Notes: generated by a model not told the origin, from the sequence alone. A stretch of DNA of 64,000 nt from Cerasicoccus arenae (GCF_014651635.1 NZ_BMXG01000004.1:165432-229431); one strand, 5' to 3'. Counted from the first letter of the stretch, positions 44,210-53,227 are shown. Translations and numbers: made by a program.

Positions 44210-45760
44210 ATGCCCAAGCAAGCCCTTATTTCGGTCAGTGACAAAGCCGGCGTGGTGGACTTCGCCACCGCCCTTGTGAAGGAGCACGATTACGTGATCC
44301 TCTCCACTGGCGGCACCGCCAAGATCCTCGCCGAGGCGGGACTCCCCGTCACCGAGGTCGGTGACTACACCGGGTTCCCGGAAATGATGGAGGGGCGCAT
44401 TAAGACGCTCCACCCGAAAATTCACGGAGGGCTGCTCTGCCGCCGCGACAAGGAGGACCACCTCGCCCAAGCTAAGGAGCACGGCATCGACATGATCGAT
44501 CTGGTCTGCGTGAACCTTTACCCGTTCGAGGCCACCGTTGCCCGACGTGACGCCACGTTCGAGGACGCCATCGAAAACATCGACATCGGCGGCCCATCCA
44601 TGCTTCGCAGTGCGGCCAAGAACCACGCCAGCGTGAGCGTTGTCAGTGATCCTGCCGACTACGATCGTGTCCTTGCTGCAATGAAGGAAGGCGATGAGGC
44701 CCTGACGACACTCCGCCGTGAATTGGCGCTCAAGACCTTCCAGCGCACTGCGGCTTATGACGCCGCGATCAGCAACTATTTGGATGGTAAGCTCGCCCCG
44801 GAATTGGAAGGCGGCACCCTTGGCCTGCCAACGCAGCTCAACATCAACCTGAAGCGCGCGCAGAGTCTGCGTTATGGTGAAAATCCGCACCAGAAGGCGG
44901 CGCTCTACGGGCGTTTCCACGAGTGCTTCGAGCAGCTTCAAGGCAAAGAACTTTCCTACAACAACCTCATCGACATCACCGCTGCGGCCTATCTGATCGG
45001 TGAATTTGAGAAACCCACGCTGGCGATTCTCAAGCACACGAACCCGTGTGGCGTTGCCTCGCACATGAACCTGACTACCGCGTGGGAACAGGCTTTTGCG
45101 ACCGATCAGCAAGCGCCTTTTGGTGGTATCATCGTGATGAATCGCACGCTCGACGCCGAGCTGGCGACGATCATTTCCAAGATTTTCTGCGAAGTCATCA
45201 TCGCGCCGGACTTCACCGCCGAAGCCCGCGAAATCATGGCCAAGAAGAAGAATCTGCGTCTCATGATTGCTCGTGACTGGATGCGCGCTGAGTCCTTGCA
45301 AGAGGTCAAGAGCGTGATCGGCGGCGTGCTGCTACAGGATCGCGACAGCAAGCGAATCGACCCGCGCGAATTCAAGGTTGTCACCAAGCGTAAGCCGACG
45401 GAAGAAGAGTGGGCCGCGCTGCTCTTTGGCTGGCGCGTGGTGAAGCACGTGAAGTCCAACGCAATCGTTTATGCCGCACCCGAGCGCACCATCGGTGTGG
45501 GCGCTGGCCAGATGAGCCGCGTGGATTCCAGCAAGATCGCCGTTTGGAAAGCGGGCGAGGCGGGGCTGCCGCTTGATGGCAGCGTCGTTTGCTCGGATGC
45601 CTTTTTCCCGTTCCCCGACGGCCTCATTGCCGCCGCGGAAGCAGGCGCGAAGGCAGCGATCCAGCCCGGCGGCTCAGTCAAGGACGCGGAAGTCATTGCT
45701 GCCGCCGACGAGCGCGATATGGCCATGGTCTTCACTGGTACACGCCATTTTAAGCACTAA
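44210..45760 (+). CDS. purH: Bifunctional AICAR transformylase / IMP cyclohydrolase
   Basis: 516 residues from the ATG at 44210; an in-frame start 32 codons earlier adds unconserved sequence. Does the last two steps of IMP synthesis. The N-terminal MGS-like cyclohydrolase domain has [29 protein letters not shown] and [13 protein letters not shown] (near 65-77). The transformylase half has [16 protein letters not shown] near 222, KHTNPCGVA near 278 and the ending [16 protein letters not shown]. Its upstream region lies next to the inserted element, about 220 bp from the start. Not clustered with other pur genes. Confidence 0.95.
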   Translation: MPKQALISVSDKAGVVDFATALVKEHDYVILSTGGTAKILAEAGLPVTEVGDYTGFPEMMEGRIKTLHPKIHGGLLCRRDKEDHLAQAKEHGIDMIDLVCVNLYPFEATVARRDATFEDAIENIDIGGPSMLRSAAKNHASVSVVSDPADYDRVLAAMKEGDEALTTLRRELALKTFQRTAAYDAAISNYLDGKLAPELEGGTLGLPTQLNINLKRAQSLRYGENPHQKAALYGRFHECFEQLQGKELSYNNLIDITAAAYLIGEFEKPTLAILKHTNPCGVASHMNLTTAWEQAFATDQQAPFGGIIVMNRTLDAELATIISKIFCEVIIAPDFTAEAREIMAKKKNLRLMIARDWMRAESLQEVKSVIGGVLLQDRDSKRIDPREFKVVTKRKPTEEEWAALLFGWRVVKHVKSNAIVYAAPERTIGVGAGQMSRVDSSKIAVWKAGEAGLPLDGSVVCSDAFFPFPDGLIAAAEAGAKAAIQPGGSVKDAEVIAAADERDMAMVFTGTRHFKH

Positions 45761-45947
45761 TTGAGATTGGGGGGGATGCCGTGAATAAACCTTCGCGGCG
45801 TCAGGCCCCATGATCCATTTTTTTGCGCGACTCTACTAAAAGGATAGAGTGTTGGTCAGTTAATGCTCTTGCGGAACGAATAAACTAGCGCTCTGGGGGC
45901 CTTTTTTGCTTTGCCCGTCTAATGAAAAAGAGCATTTTGTCCAGATC

Positions 45948-46742
45948 ATGCCGAAACTCCGTGTTACCATTTGGAACGAATTCGTTCACGAAAAGAAAAA
46001 CGCCACCGTCAAGTCCATCTATCCGGACGGTATTCATGCAGTCATTGCTGAAGGCCTCAAGGAACTTGGCGCTGATGAGTTCGAAATCACCATTGCGACG
46101 CTCGACATGCCTGAGCACGGGCTGACGGAAGAAGTCCTCGCCAGCACCGACGTGCTGATCTGGTGGGGCCACTGCGCTCATGGCCAGGTGGAAGACGTCA
46201 TCGTTGATCGCGTGCAAGCACGTGTGCTGCAAGGGATGGGCTTCATTGTGCTGCACAGCGGCCACTTCGCCAAGCCATTCAAGCGCCTGATGGGCACAAG
46301 CTGTGCGCTTAAGTGGCGTGAGGCTGGCGAAAAAGAGCGTCTCTGGGTTTGCAATCCTGGCCACCCGATCGCTGCTGGCATCGAAGACGGCGTTATCGAG
46401 CTTGATCAAACCGAGATGTATGGCGAACCCTTTGGCATTCCAGCACCCGACGAGCAGGTCTTTATTTCCTGGTTTGAAGGCGGCGAAGTCTTCCGTTCGG
46501 GCAATTGCTGGATTCGGGGCAATGGCAAAATTTTCTACTTCCGCCCAGGCCACGAAACCTATCCGATCTACCACAATACCACAATTCGCCGCGTCATTTA
46601 TAATGCCGTGAAGTGGGCGGCACCGCAGGGGTGGTGGGAAGGCGTCATGAAGGCCCCCAATGTACCAGCGGACAAAGCTCCCGAGCCGATTAAGGCGAAA
46701 GGCAAATCAATCCACGAAGCGGGTCAAGAAGGTTTTCACTAA
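45948..46742 (+). CDS. ThuA-family (trehalose utilisation-like) protein
   Basis: 264 residues from the ATG at 45948. Flavodoxin-like or class-I glutamine-amidotransferase-like fold: [13 protein letters not shown] near 5, [14 protein letters not shown] near 66, [16 protein letters not shown] near 100, [11 protein letters not shown] near 183, [15 protein letters not shown] near 206. ThuA members are linked to trehalose and other sugar metabolism in bacteria, with poorly known chemistry. A conserved Glu/His set suggests binding of a sugar or metal. Single gene. Confidence 0.85.
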   Translation: MPKLRVTIWNEFVHEKKNATVKSIYPDGIHAVIAEGLKELGADEFEITIATLDMPEHGLTEEVLASTDVLIWWGHCAHGQVEDVIVDRVQARVLQGMGFIVLHSGHFAKPFKRLMGTSCALKWREAGEKERLWVCNPGHPIAAGIEDGVIELDQTEMYGEPFGIPAPDEQVFISWFEGGEVFRSGNCWIRGNGKIFYFRPGHETYPIYHNTTIRRVIYNAVKWAAPQGWWEGVMKAPNVPADKAPEPIKAKGKSIHEAGQEGFH

Positions 46743-46841
46743 GCCGACTTTAAATTTATTGGGCTGGATTTTGCCTTAAACTAAGGCCTTGTCACGCGAG
46801 GCTGTGGGGCTATGTTGCCCGTTTTAACGAACAAAAAGACC

Positions 46842-47258
46842 ATGGAAAAAACCTTCATCATTCTCAAACCCGACTGCATGGAAAAGAAGCTGTGGGGCAA
46901 AGTGCTCGACCGCTTTGCTGACGCTGGCTTCGAAATCGCAGCGTGCAAGATGGCTCAGTTGGGCTCTGAATTGCTCCGCACCCATTACGCTCACGTTGCT
47001 GATAAGCCTTTCTTCCCTGAGATTGAGGCGTTCATGAGCTCACGGCCAGTGATCATGGTTGTGCTCAAGGGCGATGACGTGATCAACAAGGTCCGCGATC
47101 TACTTGGCCCGACGGACTCCACCAAGGCACCTGCGGGCACCATTCGCGGAGACATGGGCGAGAGCATGATGATCAACGTCTGCCATGCGTCCGACGGCCC
47201 CGAAACTGCTGCTGCGGAAATCGCACGCTTCTTCAAGCCAGAAGAAGTGCTCGGCTAA
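46842..47258 (+). CDS. ndk: Nucleoside diphosphate kinase
   Basis: 138 residues from the ATG at 46842; an upstream start (46812) adds ten unconserved residues. Balances nucleoside triphosphate pools. KTFIILKPDCMEKKLWGKVL near the start, RPVIMVVLKGDDVI near 69, GTIRGDMGESMMINVCHASDGPETAAAEI (cores near 98-125) with the catalytic His. Normal length. A terminator follows. Confidence 0.95.
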   Translation: MEKTFIILKPDCMEKKLWGKVLDRFADAGFEIAACKMAQLGSELLRTHYAHVADKPFFPEIEAFMSSRPVIMVVLKGDDVINKVRDLLGPTDSTKAPAGTIRGDMGESMMINVCHASDGPETAAAEIARFFKPEEVLG

Positions 47259-47282
47259 TCCAGCTGACAGCAAAATCTTTCC

Positions 47283-47313
47283 AAGGACGCTCCATTCGGG
47301 GCGTCCTTTTTAT
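47283..47313 (+). terminator. Terminator after ndk
   Basis: AAGGACGC (47283-47290) pairs with GCGTCCTT (47301-47308), and a T-run follows to 47312. The T-run overlaps the stop codon of the convergent small membrane protein gene. Confidence 0.85.
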
Positions 47314-47498
47314 TTGCGTTTTTTGCCGCGCACCAAGCGCATCACCGCATAGCCGAGCAGCACCAGAAACACCGTCGCGAAGACGACATTTCCGCTCGTG
47401 CGACCGGGGCCAACGAGGATTTCCACGCACAGCAAAACCAGCAACACCGCGCCGACGAGACTCAGGCCGATTTTTGCGCAATCTCCCAGTCCGGCCAT
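47310..47498 (-). CDS. Small two-span membrane protein
   Basis: 62 residues from the ATG at 47496-47498, with two hydrophobic spans (about 8-28 and 35-52) and a basic C-terminus (RLVRGKKRK). The start overlaps the stop of ispF (TGATG), so it is translationally coupled to ispF. An in-frame start further upstream (47525) would reach into ispF. No family recognised. Confidence 0.6.
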   Translation of the reverse strand: MAGLGDCAKIGLSLVGAVLLVLLCVEILVGPGRTSGNVVFATVFLVLLGYAVMRLVRGKKRK

Positions 47499-47989
47499 CA
47501 GCTTTCCTTGCGCATCAGCATGCACACGGCGTGCGCGGCAATACCGGCGCAGCGACCGAGGTCACCGATCTTTTCGTTTGTCGTAGCCTTCAGGCCGACT
47601 TCTTCCGGGGCGATCTGCAAGCTGGCTGAAAGCACGGCCTTCATCTCGTCCAGGTGCGGGGCAATCTTCGGCTCTTCGGCAATCAGAGCGATGTCCACGT
47701 TGCCAACGCAATAGCCGCGCTTGTGGGCTTCGTCAACGGCGCGGCGGAGGATGTCTTGCGAGTCCATGCCTTCGCACGTTGGATCATCATTCGGGAAAAA
47801 GTGTCCGATGTCGGGCAAACCAAGCGCGCCGAGGACGGCGTCCGCCAGCGCATGCGTCAGGCAATCTGCGTCAGAATGGCCATCGAGCCCTTTATCGTGA
47901 GGGATATCGACGCCGCCCAGCACGAGACGGCGGGCGGGCGCGAAGCGGTGAATGTCGTAACCAAGACCGATGCGAAAAGGGAGGCTCAT
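47498..47989 (-). CDS. ispF: 2-C-methyl-D-erythritol 2,4-cyclodiphosphate synthase
   Basis: 163 residues; forms MEcPP in the non-mevalonate isoprenoid pathway. GLGYDIHRFAPARRLVLGGV with metal-binding Asp and His near 9-12, DGHSDADCLTHALADAVLGALGLPDIGHFFP (His near 38), and TTNEKIGDLGRCAGIAAHAV near the C-terminus. The start overlaps the ispD stop by four bases (ATGA), so the two are coupled, as often seen in ispDF operons or fusions. Confidence 0.95.
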   Translation of the reverse strand: MSLPFRIGLGYDIHRFAPARRLVLGGVDIPHDKGLDGHSDADCLTHALADAVLGALGLPDIGHFFPNDDPTCEGMDSQDILRRAVDEAHKRGYCVGNVDIALIAEEPKIAPHLDEMKAVLSASLQIAPEEVGLKATTNEKIGDLGRCAGIAAHAVCMLMRKES

Positions 47990-48696
47990 TGTGCGTATTG
48001 TTGAAGGAGGAATTCCAGGTAAGGAAGGTCGGCGGGGGTGGTCAATTTGGGGTTGGGAAATGGGTTCTCCACGAGGGTAACCGAATGGCCTTCGCGGGCA
48101 ACTGCGGCAGTATCATCGGTGACGGATAGGCCCGCCAAGCGCAGACGCCGATAGCATTCCATCACGGTTTCGCGGTGGAAGACTTGCGGCGTTTCCATAG
48201 CCCAGAGATTGGAGCGGGGCACATCTTTCAGCTTGCGCGCGGTCAGTTTCCGCTGGGAGCCCGCTGCGCGCTTGATGGTATCGGCGACCCGGTGGGCGAG
48301 CACGGCGGCACCATTTTCAAGGGCTGCTTGATGGAGGGCGTGTAAATTTTCGATGCGGATCATTGGACGGGCGCAGTCATGGATGAAGACGTAGTCTACG
48401 AGCAGGGAAGTTTCGCTAAGCCCGTTAAACACCGAATCCTGTCGCTCTTTGCCGCCCAGAGCCCACGAGATTTCCCAATCGACATTGGTTTCGGTAATGA
48501 CTTTTTCCAGCGCTTCGCGTTGCTCGTCATCGCGATAAACGACGACGGCGTGCTCGATGAGTCCGCTGTCTTCAAAGGCCTTGATCGAATGCCAAAACAC
48601 CGAGTGCCCGCCCAAGGGCGTCAGAACTTTGTCCGCCACTTGGCCGCGCATCCGCGTGCCGCTGCCCGCGCAAAGAAAAATTGCCGCATTTGCCAT
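47986..48696 (-). CDS. ispD: 2-C-methyl-D-erythritol 4-phosphate cytidylyltransferase
   Basis: 236 residues; third step of the MEP isoprenoid pathway. NAAIFLCAGSGTRMRGQVADK at the start (nucleotide-binding loop with Gly, Arg and Lys), GGKERQDSVFNGL near 80, HDCARPMI near 106, RSNLWAMETPQVF near 164 and DDTAAVAREGHSVTLV near 195. The loop reads ADK rather than the more usual PKQ-type ending, but the key Lys is kept. Co-transcribed with ispF and a small membrane protein. Confidence 0.93.
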   Translation of the reverse strand: MANAAIFLCAGSGTRMRGQVADKVLTPLGGHSVFWHSIKAFEDSGLIEHAVVVYRDDEQREALEKVITETNVDWEISWALGGKERQDSVFNGLSETSLLVDYVFIHDCARPMIRIENLHALHQAALENGAAVLAHRVADTIKRAAGSQRKLTARKLKDVPRSNLWAMETPQVFHRETVMECYRRLRLAGLSVTDDTAAVAREGHSVTLVENPFPNPKLTTPADLPYLEFLLQQYAQ

Positions 48697-48802
48697 AGTC
48701 TAATTGTGAAAGGGCAGTAGCATGCAACAGGCCATTCTGAGAGCAAGCGTCAATGCGCACGAGTGCCCTGAGTTTGAATTAATATGCAATATGCGTGGAC
48801 AT

Positions 48803-48833
48803 GAAAAACGGCGCTCCCTGATAGGAGCGCCGT
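48803..48833 (-). terminator. Terminator after glutamine synthetase
   Basis: ACGGCGCTCC and GGAGCGCCGT form a perfect 10-bp stem with a 6-nt loop; on the minus strand a T-run follows the stem, as expected for a terminator of the upstream glutamine synthetase gene. Confidence 0.9.
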
Positions 48834-48862
48834 CGAAAGTTGCAGACGTGTAAGACTGGCCG

Positions 48863-49882
48863 TTACTTGGTGGGCACTTCGGCGATGGTCTTAAGAACGC
48901 GGGAGCAGATCTGGTAAGGATCGCCAGCCGAGTTCGGGCGACGGTCTTCCAGATAGCCCTGGTACTTGTCACCCTTAACGAAGCTGTGCGGAACACGGAT
49001 CGAAGCACCGCGGTCAGCAACGCCCCAGGAGAACTTGTCGATCGACTGAGTTTCGTGCAGACCGGTGAGGCGCAGGTGATTGTCCGGGCCGTAAGCTGCG
49101 ATGTGCTCGTCAATGTTCTTCTCGAATGCATCCATGAGCTTGAGGAAGTATTCCTTGCCGCCGACTTCACGCATGTACTTGGTGGAGAAGTTACAGTGCA
49201 TGCCGGAGCCGTTCCAGTCGCCCTGGAAGGGCTTGCAATGCAGCTGAACGGTAATGCCATACTTTTCGCAGAGGCGAGACAGCAGATAACGAGCAACCCA
49301 GATGCCATCGGCGCAATTTTTGGAGCCCTTGGCGAAGACCTGATATTCCCACTGGCCCTTGGCCACTTCAGCATTGATGCCTTCGTGGTTGATGCCGGCG
49401 GCGATGCAAAGGTCGAGGTGCTTTTCGACGATTTCGCGACCGACGTCGCTCACGTTCTGGTAGCCAACGCCACAGTAGTAATCACCTTGTGGGGCAGGGA
49501 AGCCATCGGTTGGCCAGCCGAGTGGGCGACCATCCTTGTAGAGGAAGTATTCCTGCTCCAAGCCAAACCAAGTGTCTGGCTCATCCATGATGGTGGCGCG
49601 ATAATTGGTTGGGTGCGGTGTGCCGTCTGGCAGCATGACTTCGCAGAGCACGATGTAGCTCTTGTCGTCACGAGCGAGGTCAGGATAAAGTGCTACTGGC
49701 TTGAGCACGCAGTCGGAGCTGTGACCTTCGGCTTGTCGCGTGGAGCTGCCATCGAAGCCCCATTCTGGGAGATCTTCAACGGACTTAGGACGCTCACTGG
49801 CGAGGCGTGATTTTCCACGCATATTTGGGACGGGGGTGTAACCATCGAGCCAAATATACTCGAGCTTGTATTTAGTAGGCAT
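48863..49882 (-). CDS. Glutamine synthetase, type II (eukaryote-like)
   Basis: 339 residues, the size of GSII enzymes and shorter than bacterial GSI (~470). KLEYIWLDGYTPVPNMRGKSR at the start, PEWGFDGSSTRQAEGHSSD near 39, FGLEQEYFLYK near 107 (metal-binding Glu), GINAEVAKGQWEYQVF near 170 and KFSWGVADRGASIRVPHSF near 290. It makes glutamine from glutamate and ammonium using ATP. A sigma54-type promoter lies 95 bp upstream. GSII lacks the adenylylation control of GSI, so transcription is the likely control point. Confidence 0.93.
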   Translation of the reverse strand: MPTKYKLEYIWLDGYTPVPNMRGKSRLASERPKSVEDLPEWGFDGSSTRQAEGHSSDCVLKPVALYPDLARDDKSYIVLCEVMLPDGTPHPTNYRATIMDEPDTWFGLEQEYFLYKDGRPLGWPTDGFPAPQGDYYCGVGYQNVSDVGREIVEKHLDLCIAAGINHEGINAEVAKGQWEYQVFAKGSKNCADGIWVARYLLSRLCEKYGITVQLHCKPFQGDWNGSGMHCNFSTKYMREVGGKEYFLKLMDAFEKNIDEHIAAYGPDNHLRLTGLHETQSIDKFSWGVADRGASIRVPHSFVKGDKYQGYLEDRRPNSAGDPYQICSRVLKTIAEVPTK

Positions 49883-49976
49883 AATCGGTATTTTTATTTT
49901 AGATGACGCATTACGGCCTTCCTGTAAGGAAAGCAGCTCTGACTATCGGGTTTACTTGTGAAAACGCACGTCGAAA

Positions 49977-49992
49977 AGCACCTCATGTGCCA
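49977..49992 (-). promoter_or_regulatory. Candidate sigma54 (-24/-12) promoter of the GSII gene
   Basis: On the minus strand the sequence is TGGCACATGAGGTGCT, against the sigma54 consensus TGGCACRNNNNTTGCW. GG and GC are at the required 10-bp spacing and only one position (G for T) differs. It lies 95 bp upstream of the start codon. A sigma54 activator gene is present at 5292-6695. Confidence 0.7.
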
Positions 49993-50185
49993 ATAAGGTC
50001 TATTTTCCTCTCTATGGCGGGATTTTCGTTCCAATTGAACAAATTTTGCCAATATTCGGCTTTATGATGAATTTCGCTCATGGCTTGAGAGTCGGTAAGT
50101 GGGCATTTTTCGCCGTTTAACGAGTGCAGTCGAGGAAGAATTTTTCACTGGCTTCGCACGCTCCACAATCAATAGTCTTTAACTG
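49993..50185. other. Intergenic region, divergent GSII and kinase genes
   Basis: Together with the stretch up to the GSII start this makes about 300 bp without a gene. It is AT-rich and should hold the upstream activator sites for the sigma54 promoter and the promoter of the kinase/PP2C pair. I see no clear palindrome pair typical of an enhancer. Confidence 0.4.
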
Positions 50186-50644
50186 ATGTTGGATGGTAGT
50201 AAGGACAGTAAGCAGGCGAGGGTGCACGTGGGATATGATGGCCTGGTGCGCAAAACCTTTGTCGGGCCCATGGCGAAAGAACGCTTTGAAAACGAGCGGC
50301 GCGTGCTGACCTATCTGGAAGAGAAGGGCTGCGAATTCGTCCCCCGCATCATCGAGTGCGACCCATCCCGCGTTTATATGGTCACCACCAACTGCGGCAA
50401 AGTTGTGGAAAAAATCAGTGACCAGAAACTCGATCAATTATTTGCCGAATTGGAAACTTACGGTGTTCGCCACGAAGACCGTTTTCCGCGCAACGTAACC
50501 TACAACGCCCAATTGGGCCGATTTTGCCTGATCGACTTCGAGTTCGCCACTATCTTGGAGTCCGGCGAAGGATTGACGGTGGAGGAGGTCACGGAACACC
50601 GCATGGAACTGCGCGCGGAAGAACGGAAAAAACTTCGCGGATAA
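50186..50644 (+). CDS. Minimal protein-kinase-fold protein
   Basis: 152 residues. Reads as a stripped-down kinase: VRKTF with a candidate catalytic Lys23, FENERRVLTYLEE with a candidate alphaC Glu37, HEDRFPRN (H96, D98, N103) matching the HxDxxxxN catalytic loop, and IDFEFA (D117) in place of DFG. All catalytic elements appear although the whole protein is half the usual kinase size. RIO/Bud32- or LPS-kinase-like relatives are plausible. The gene ends exactly where the PP2C gene starts (TAA then ATG), so the two are coupled. Substrate unknown. Confidence 0.7.
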   Translation: MLDGSKDSKQARVHVGYDGLVRKTFVGPMAKERFENERRVLTYLEEKGCEFVPRIIECDPSRVYMVTTNCGKVVEKISDQKLDQLFAELETYGVRHEDRFPRNVTYNAQLGRFCLIDFEFATILESGEGLTVEEVTEHRMELRAEERKKLRG

Positions 50645-51478
50645 ATGAACCCCGATTTACCCAATAAACCCAACGGCCTGCGCTGGTGGGCCATGACCGA
50701 TAAAGGCCGATTTCGCGCCAATAACGAAGACTCATTCCTCGGACTGGAGGTCGATGGACGAGAGGTTTTCCGCTTAGGAAAAATCGGTGAGGCGACTTTT
50801 GAACAAGGCGATTTTATCTTTGCTGTCAGTGACGGCATGGGCGGTGCCAATGCGGGGGAATTTGCCAGTAATATTGCGGTAGAGAAAATCACGCAGCTTT
50901 TGCCCAATGCCTTCCGTCTGCGCGCAACTGGCTTCAGCCGTGGAGGTGTGGATTTCCTCGCCGAAGTCATTGAACAGATACACCGGGCAATGCGCTATCA
51001 GGGCCTTGCCTATGAGGAAACCAGCGGGATGGGTGCCACGCTCAGCCTCTGCTGGTTTACGCCGGAAAAGGCGTATTTTGGCCACGTTGGCGACAGCCGT
51101 ATCTATCACTTGCCCAATGGAGGCGTTTTCAAGCAGATGACGCATGACCACACCCACGTTGGCTCACTCGTCCGCGCTGGCAAAATGACTGAAATTCAAG
51201 CCCGCCTGCATCCCAGTAAGTCTGCGCTACAGATGGTCCTCGGTGGCCGTATGGAGAGCGTCGACCCGCAATTGGGCCAAGTGATTTACGAGCCAGGGGA
51301 TTGGTTTGTTTTCTGCACAGATGGGATTTCGGACGGCGTCAGCTCCCGAAAAATCGACGACCTCGTCCGTACACCATCCATCCCAGCACAGAAGTTTTTG
51401 CCCGCCGAACGCCTCATCCGCGAGGCATGGGACATCTCCCGCGACAACATGACAGCCGTTGTCGTGGAGGTGTTTTAA
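50645..51478 (+). CDS. PP2C-family serine/threonine phosphatase
   Basis: 277 residues. AMTDKGRFRANNEDSFL near 16-32 (metal-binding region), FAVSDGMGGANAGEFAS near 58 (DGMGG metal site), SGMGATL near 125, FGHVGDSRIY near 140, FCTDGISDGVSS near 219 and DNMTAVVVEVF at the end. It removes phosphate from Ser/Thr using two Mn or Mg ions. It starts at the base after the stop of the mini-kinase gene, forming a probable kinase/phosphatase pair acting on the same target. Confidence 0.93.
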   Translation: MNPDLPNKPNGLRWWAMTDKGRFRANNEDSFLGLEVDGREVFRLGKIGEATFEQGDFIFAVSDGMGGANAGEFASNIAVEKITQLLPNAFRLRATGFSRGGVDFLAEVIEQIHRAMRYQGLAYEETSGMGATLSLCWFTPEKAYFGHVGDSRIYHLPNGGVFKQMTHDHTHVGSLVRAGKMTEIQARLHPSKSALQMVLGGRMESVDPQLGQVIYEPGDWFVFCTDGISDGVSSRKIDDLVRTPSIPAQKFLPAERLIREAWDISRDNMTAVVVEVF

Positions 51479-51802
51479 CGCCGCTAACCAGCAACTAAAA
51501 GGTTGCCAATGGGCGGCTTCGCCAGATTTCCGTCAGCTCAAACTTTGCTGTAGTTTCCATTTCTGGCCGTCAATTGCCCCAAAAAGAGCATAAAAGTATC
51601 AGTTTGGTTTTGACTGAAAAGTAGCCCTGAATCCGCCGCAACCAGCATGGTCATTGGCTTGGAGGCGGTTTGGGGCGGTTTTCCAGATCGATACCCCCCC
51701 TCAAAGCGCAAAGGCGCATTTTTCACTCACCCAATCCTTGCCCTTAGAGCTTGATTGCGGACCCCATCGCGCGAGGATTAAGGGCATGAACGGAGGATCA
51801 AA
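51479..51802. other. Gene-free region before avtA
   Basis: About 320 bp. It contains a 7-C run (51694-51700) and a possible minus-strand ORF (51538-51726) without recognisable features. A GGAGG Shine-Dalgarno (about 51793-51797) precedes the next gene. Confidence 0.4.
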
Positions 51803-53080
51803 ATGAGCAATATTTCCCCAAAACCCCGAACCCGTCTTCACGAAAAACTCGCCCGTGGAAGCGGCATTGAGCGCCTAATGCAGGACCTGGGCCGCGCCAT
51901 GGCTGAAGGGGCAGGGCACGTTCATATGCTCGGTGGCGGCAACCCTGCACCAATCCCAGAAGTCACTGCCCGCTGGCGAGATATGATGTCAACCATGCTG
52001 GAAAAGTCCCCTGAGCGCTTCGATCGCATGCTTGGCGTCTACGACCCTCAGCAGGGCAACCGACGCTTTATTCAGGCCGTTGTGCGCCTCTTCAACGAAG
52101 CCTATGACTGGGGTTTGACCGAGGAAAATGTCGTCATTACAAACGGCGGCCAGACGGCGTATTTTTACCTGTTTAACTTGTTGGCAGGCGAGTCTACAAG
52201 CGGCCTGCGGCGGATACTGTTCCCGCTCATGCCAGAATACATCGGCTATGCCGAGCAGGGCCTCCATCCGGAGACCTTTATTGCTGCGCGTTCGACGATT
52301 GAGGAGCTGCCTGGGGGCATGTTCAAATACCACGTTGATTTCGACAACCTGCCCTGGGATGAGTCCATCGCAGCAGTGTGTGTCTCTCGCCCAACGAACC
52401 CAACGGGTAACGTATTGACTGATGCAGAGATGCGCCGCTTGCATGGCCTTTGCCGGGAGCGTGGGGCCTACCTCGTGGTTGACAATGCCTATGGCGCACC
52501 CTTCCCAGACATGATATTTACTGACGTCCAGCCCTTTTGGGGAGAGGACACCGTGTTGACTTACAGCCTTTCCAAGGTCGGTTTACCGGGCACGCGAACC
52601 GGCATTTTAATCGGCCCGCCGGAAATTTGCCGCGCCATCTCATCAATGAACGCTGTGGTCGGTTTGGCCAATGGCAATGTGGGTCAGGCGTTGACGCTGC
52701 CGCTGTTTGAATCCGGCGAGATCGTCCAACTTTCACGAGATGTCATACGGCCCTTTTACCAAGAGCGTAGCCAGCGAGCTGTCGCGGCAATAAAGGAGGC
52801 ATTTGCAGGCCTGCCGTGCCGCATTCATGTCCCCGAGGGCGCGCTGTTTCTGTGGTTGTGGTTTCCCGGCCTGCCGGGGGGGGGGGATGCATTGTATGAG
52901 GACCTGAAAGCCGCCGGTGTGCTCGTCGTGCCCGGACATTTCTTTTTTCATGCCCTGCCTGAAAAATGGGACCACGCCGAAGAGTGTATTCGCATCAATT
53001 ACGCAATGAATGCAGGGGCTTTTCCCGAAGCTGCGCGGGAGATGGCGGCTGTAGTAAAAGCGCGCTACGAAGCAGGTTGA
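51803..53080 (+). CDS. avtA: Valine-pyruvate aminotransferase-like PLP enzyme
   Basis: 425 residues with a good GGAGG ribosome-binding site. Fold-type I aminotransferase: HMLGGGNPAPIPEV near 40, VITNGGQTAYFYLFNLLAGE near 110, CVSRPTNPTGNVLTD near 194 (Asn contacting PLP), VVDNAYGAPFPDM near 225 (Asp), LTYSLSKVGLPGTRTGILIG near 253 with the PLP-binding Lys, and RINYAM near 408. The overall pattern matches AvtA, which interconverts valine and alanine. An 11-G run (52876-52886) encodes GGG near residue 360. Single gene. Confidence 0.85.
   Translation: MSNISPKPRTRLHEKLARGSGIERLMQDLGRAMAEGAGHVHMLGGGNPAPIPEVTARWRDMMSTMLEKSPERFDRMLGVYDPQQGNRRFIQAVVRLFNEAYDWGLTEENVVITNGGQTAYFYLFNLLAGESTSGLRRILFPLMPEYIGYAEQGLHPETFIAARSTIEELPGGMFKYHVDFDNLPWDESIAAVCVSRPTNPTGNVLTDAEMRRLHGLCRERGAYLVVDNAYGAPFPDMIFTDVQPFWGEDTVLTYSLSKVGLPGTRTGILIGPPEICRAISSMNAVVGLANGNVGQALTLPLFESGEIVQLSRDVIRPFYQERSQRAVAAIKEAFAGLPCRIHVPEGALFLWLWFPGLPGGGDALYEDLKAAGVLVVPGHFFFHALPEKWDHAEECIRINYAMNAGAFPEAAREMAAVVKARYEAG
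52876..52886 (+). repeat. Mononucleotide tract of 11 G inside avtA
   Basis: Eleven consecutive G encode a Gly triplet in the C-terminal domain. A slip here would shift the last third of the small domain out of frame. Confidence 0.85.
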
Positions 53081-53178
53081 ACCCGCTTAAAATATGGGCT
53101 GTCAGCGACCCGGATTGGTTTATGCCGCAGTGCAATTTGACACTGATTATGGTCTTTTCGAAAAAATAAAAAAAACAC

Positions 53179-53210
53179 TTGCAAAGGCAAAGTTCGAGTG
53201 GCTTTATACT
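53179..53210 (+). promoter_or_regulatory. Candidate tRNA promoter
   Basis: TTGCAA at 53179-53184 and TATACT at 53205-53210 flank a 20-bp spacer, longer than the ideal 17 bp. TATACT lies 17 bp before the mature tRNA 5' end. The preceding DNA is an A-rich tract resembling an UP element. Confidence 0.4.
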
Positions 53211-53227
53211 CCACTTTCTCACTGAGA

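Noticed and set aside
43963..44268. A 101-residue minus-strand ORF between the element and purH
   Set aside because: It crosses the element border and the purH start and has no recognisable domain, so it is most likely chance.
44201..45301. A 366-residue minus-strand ORF opposite purH
   Set aside because: Shadow of purH in a GC-rich gene; no domain signature and it would overlap an assured gene entirely.
48986..49810. A 274-residue plus-strand ORF opposite glutamine synthetase
   Set aside because: Antisense shadow of GSII, whose conserved blocks are unmistakable on the minus strand.
51538..51726. A 62-residue minus-strand ORF before avtA
   Set aside because: No signal peptide, span or known motif, and no ribosome-binding site; kept only as part of the gene-free region.
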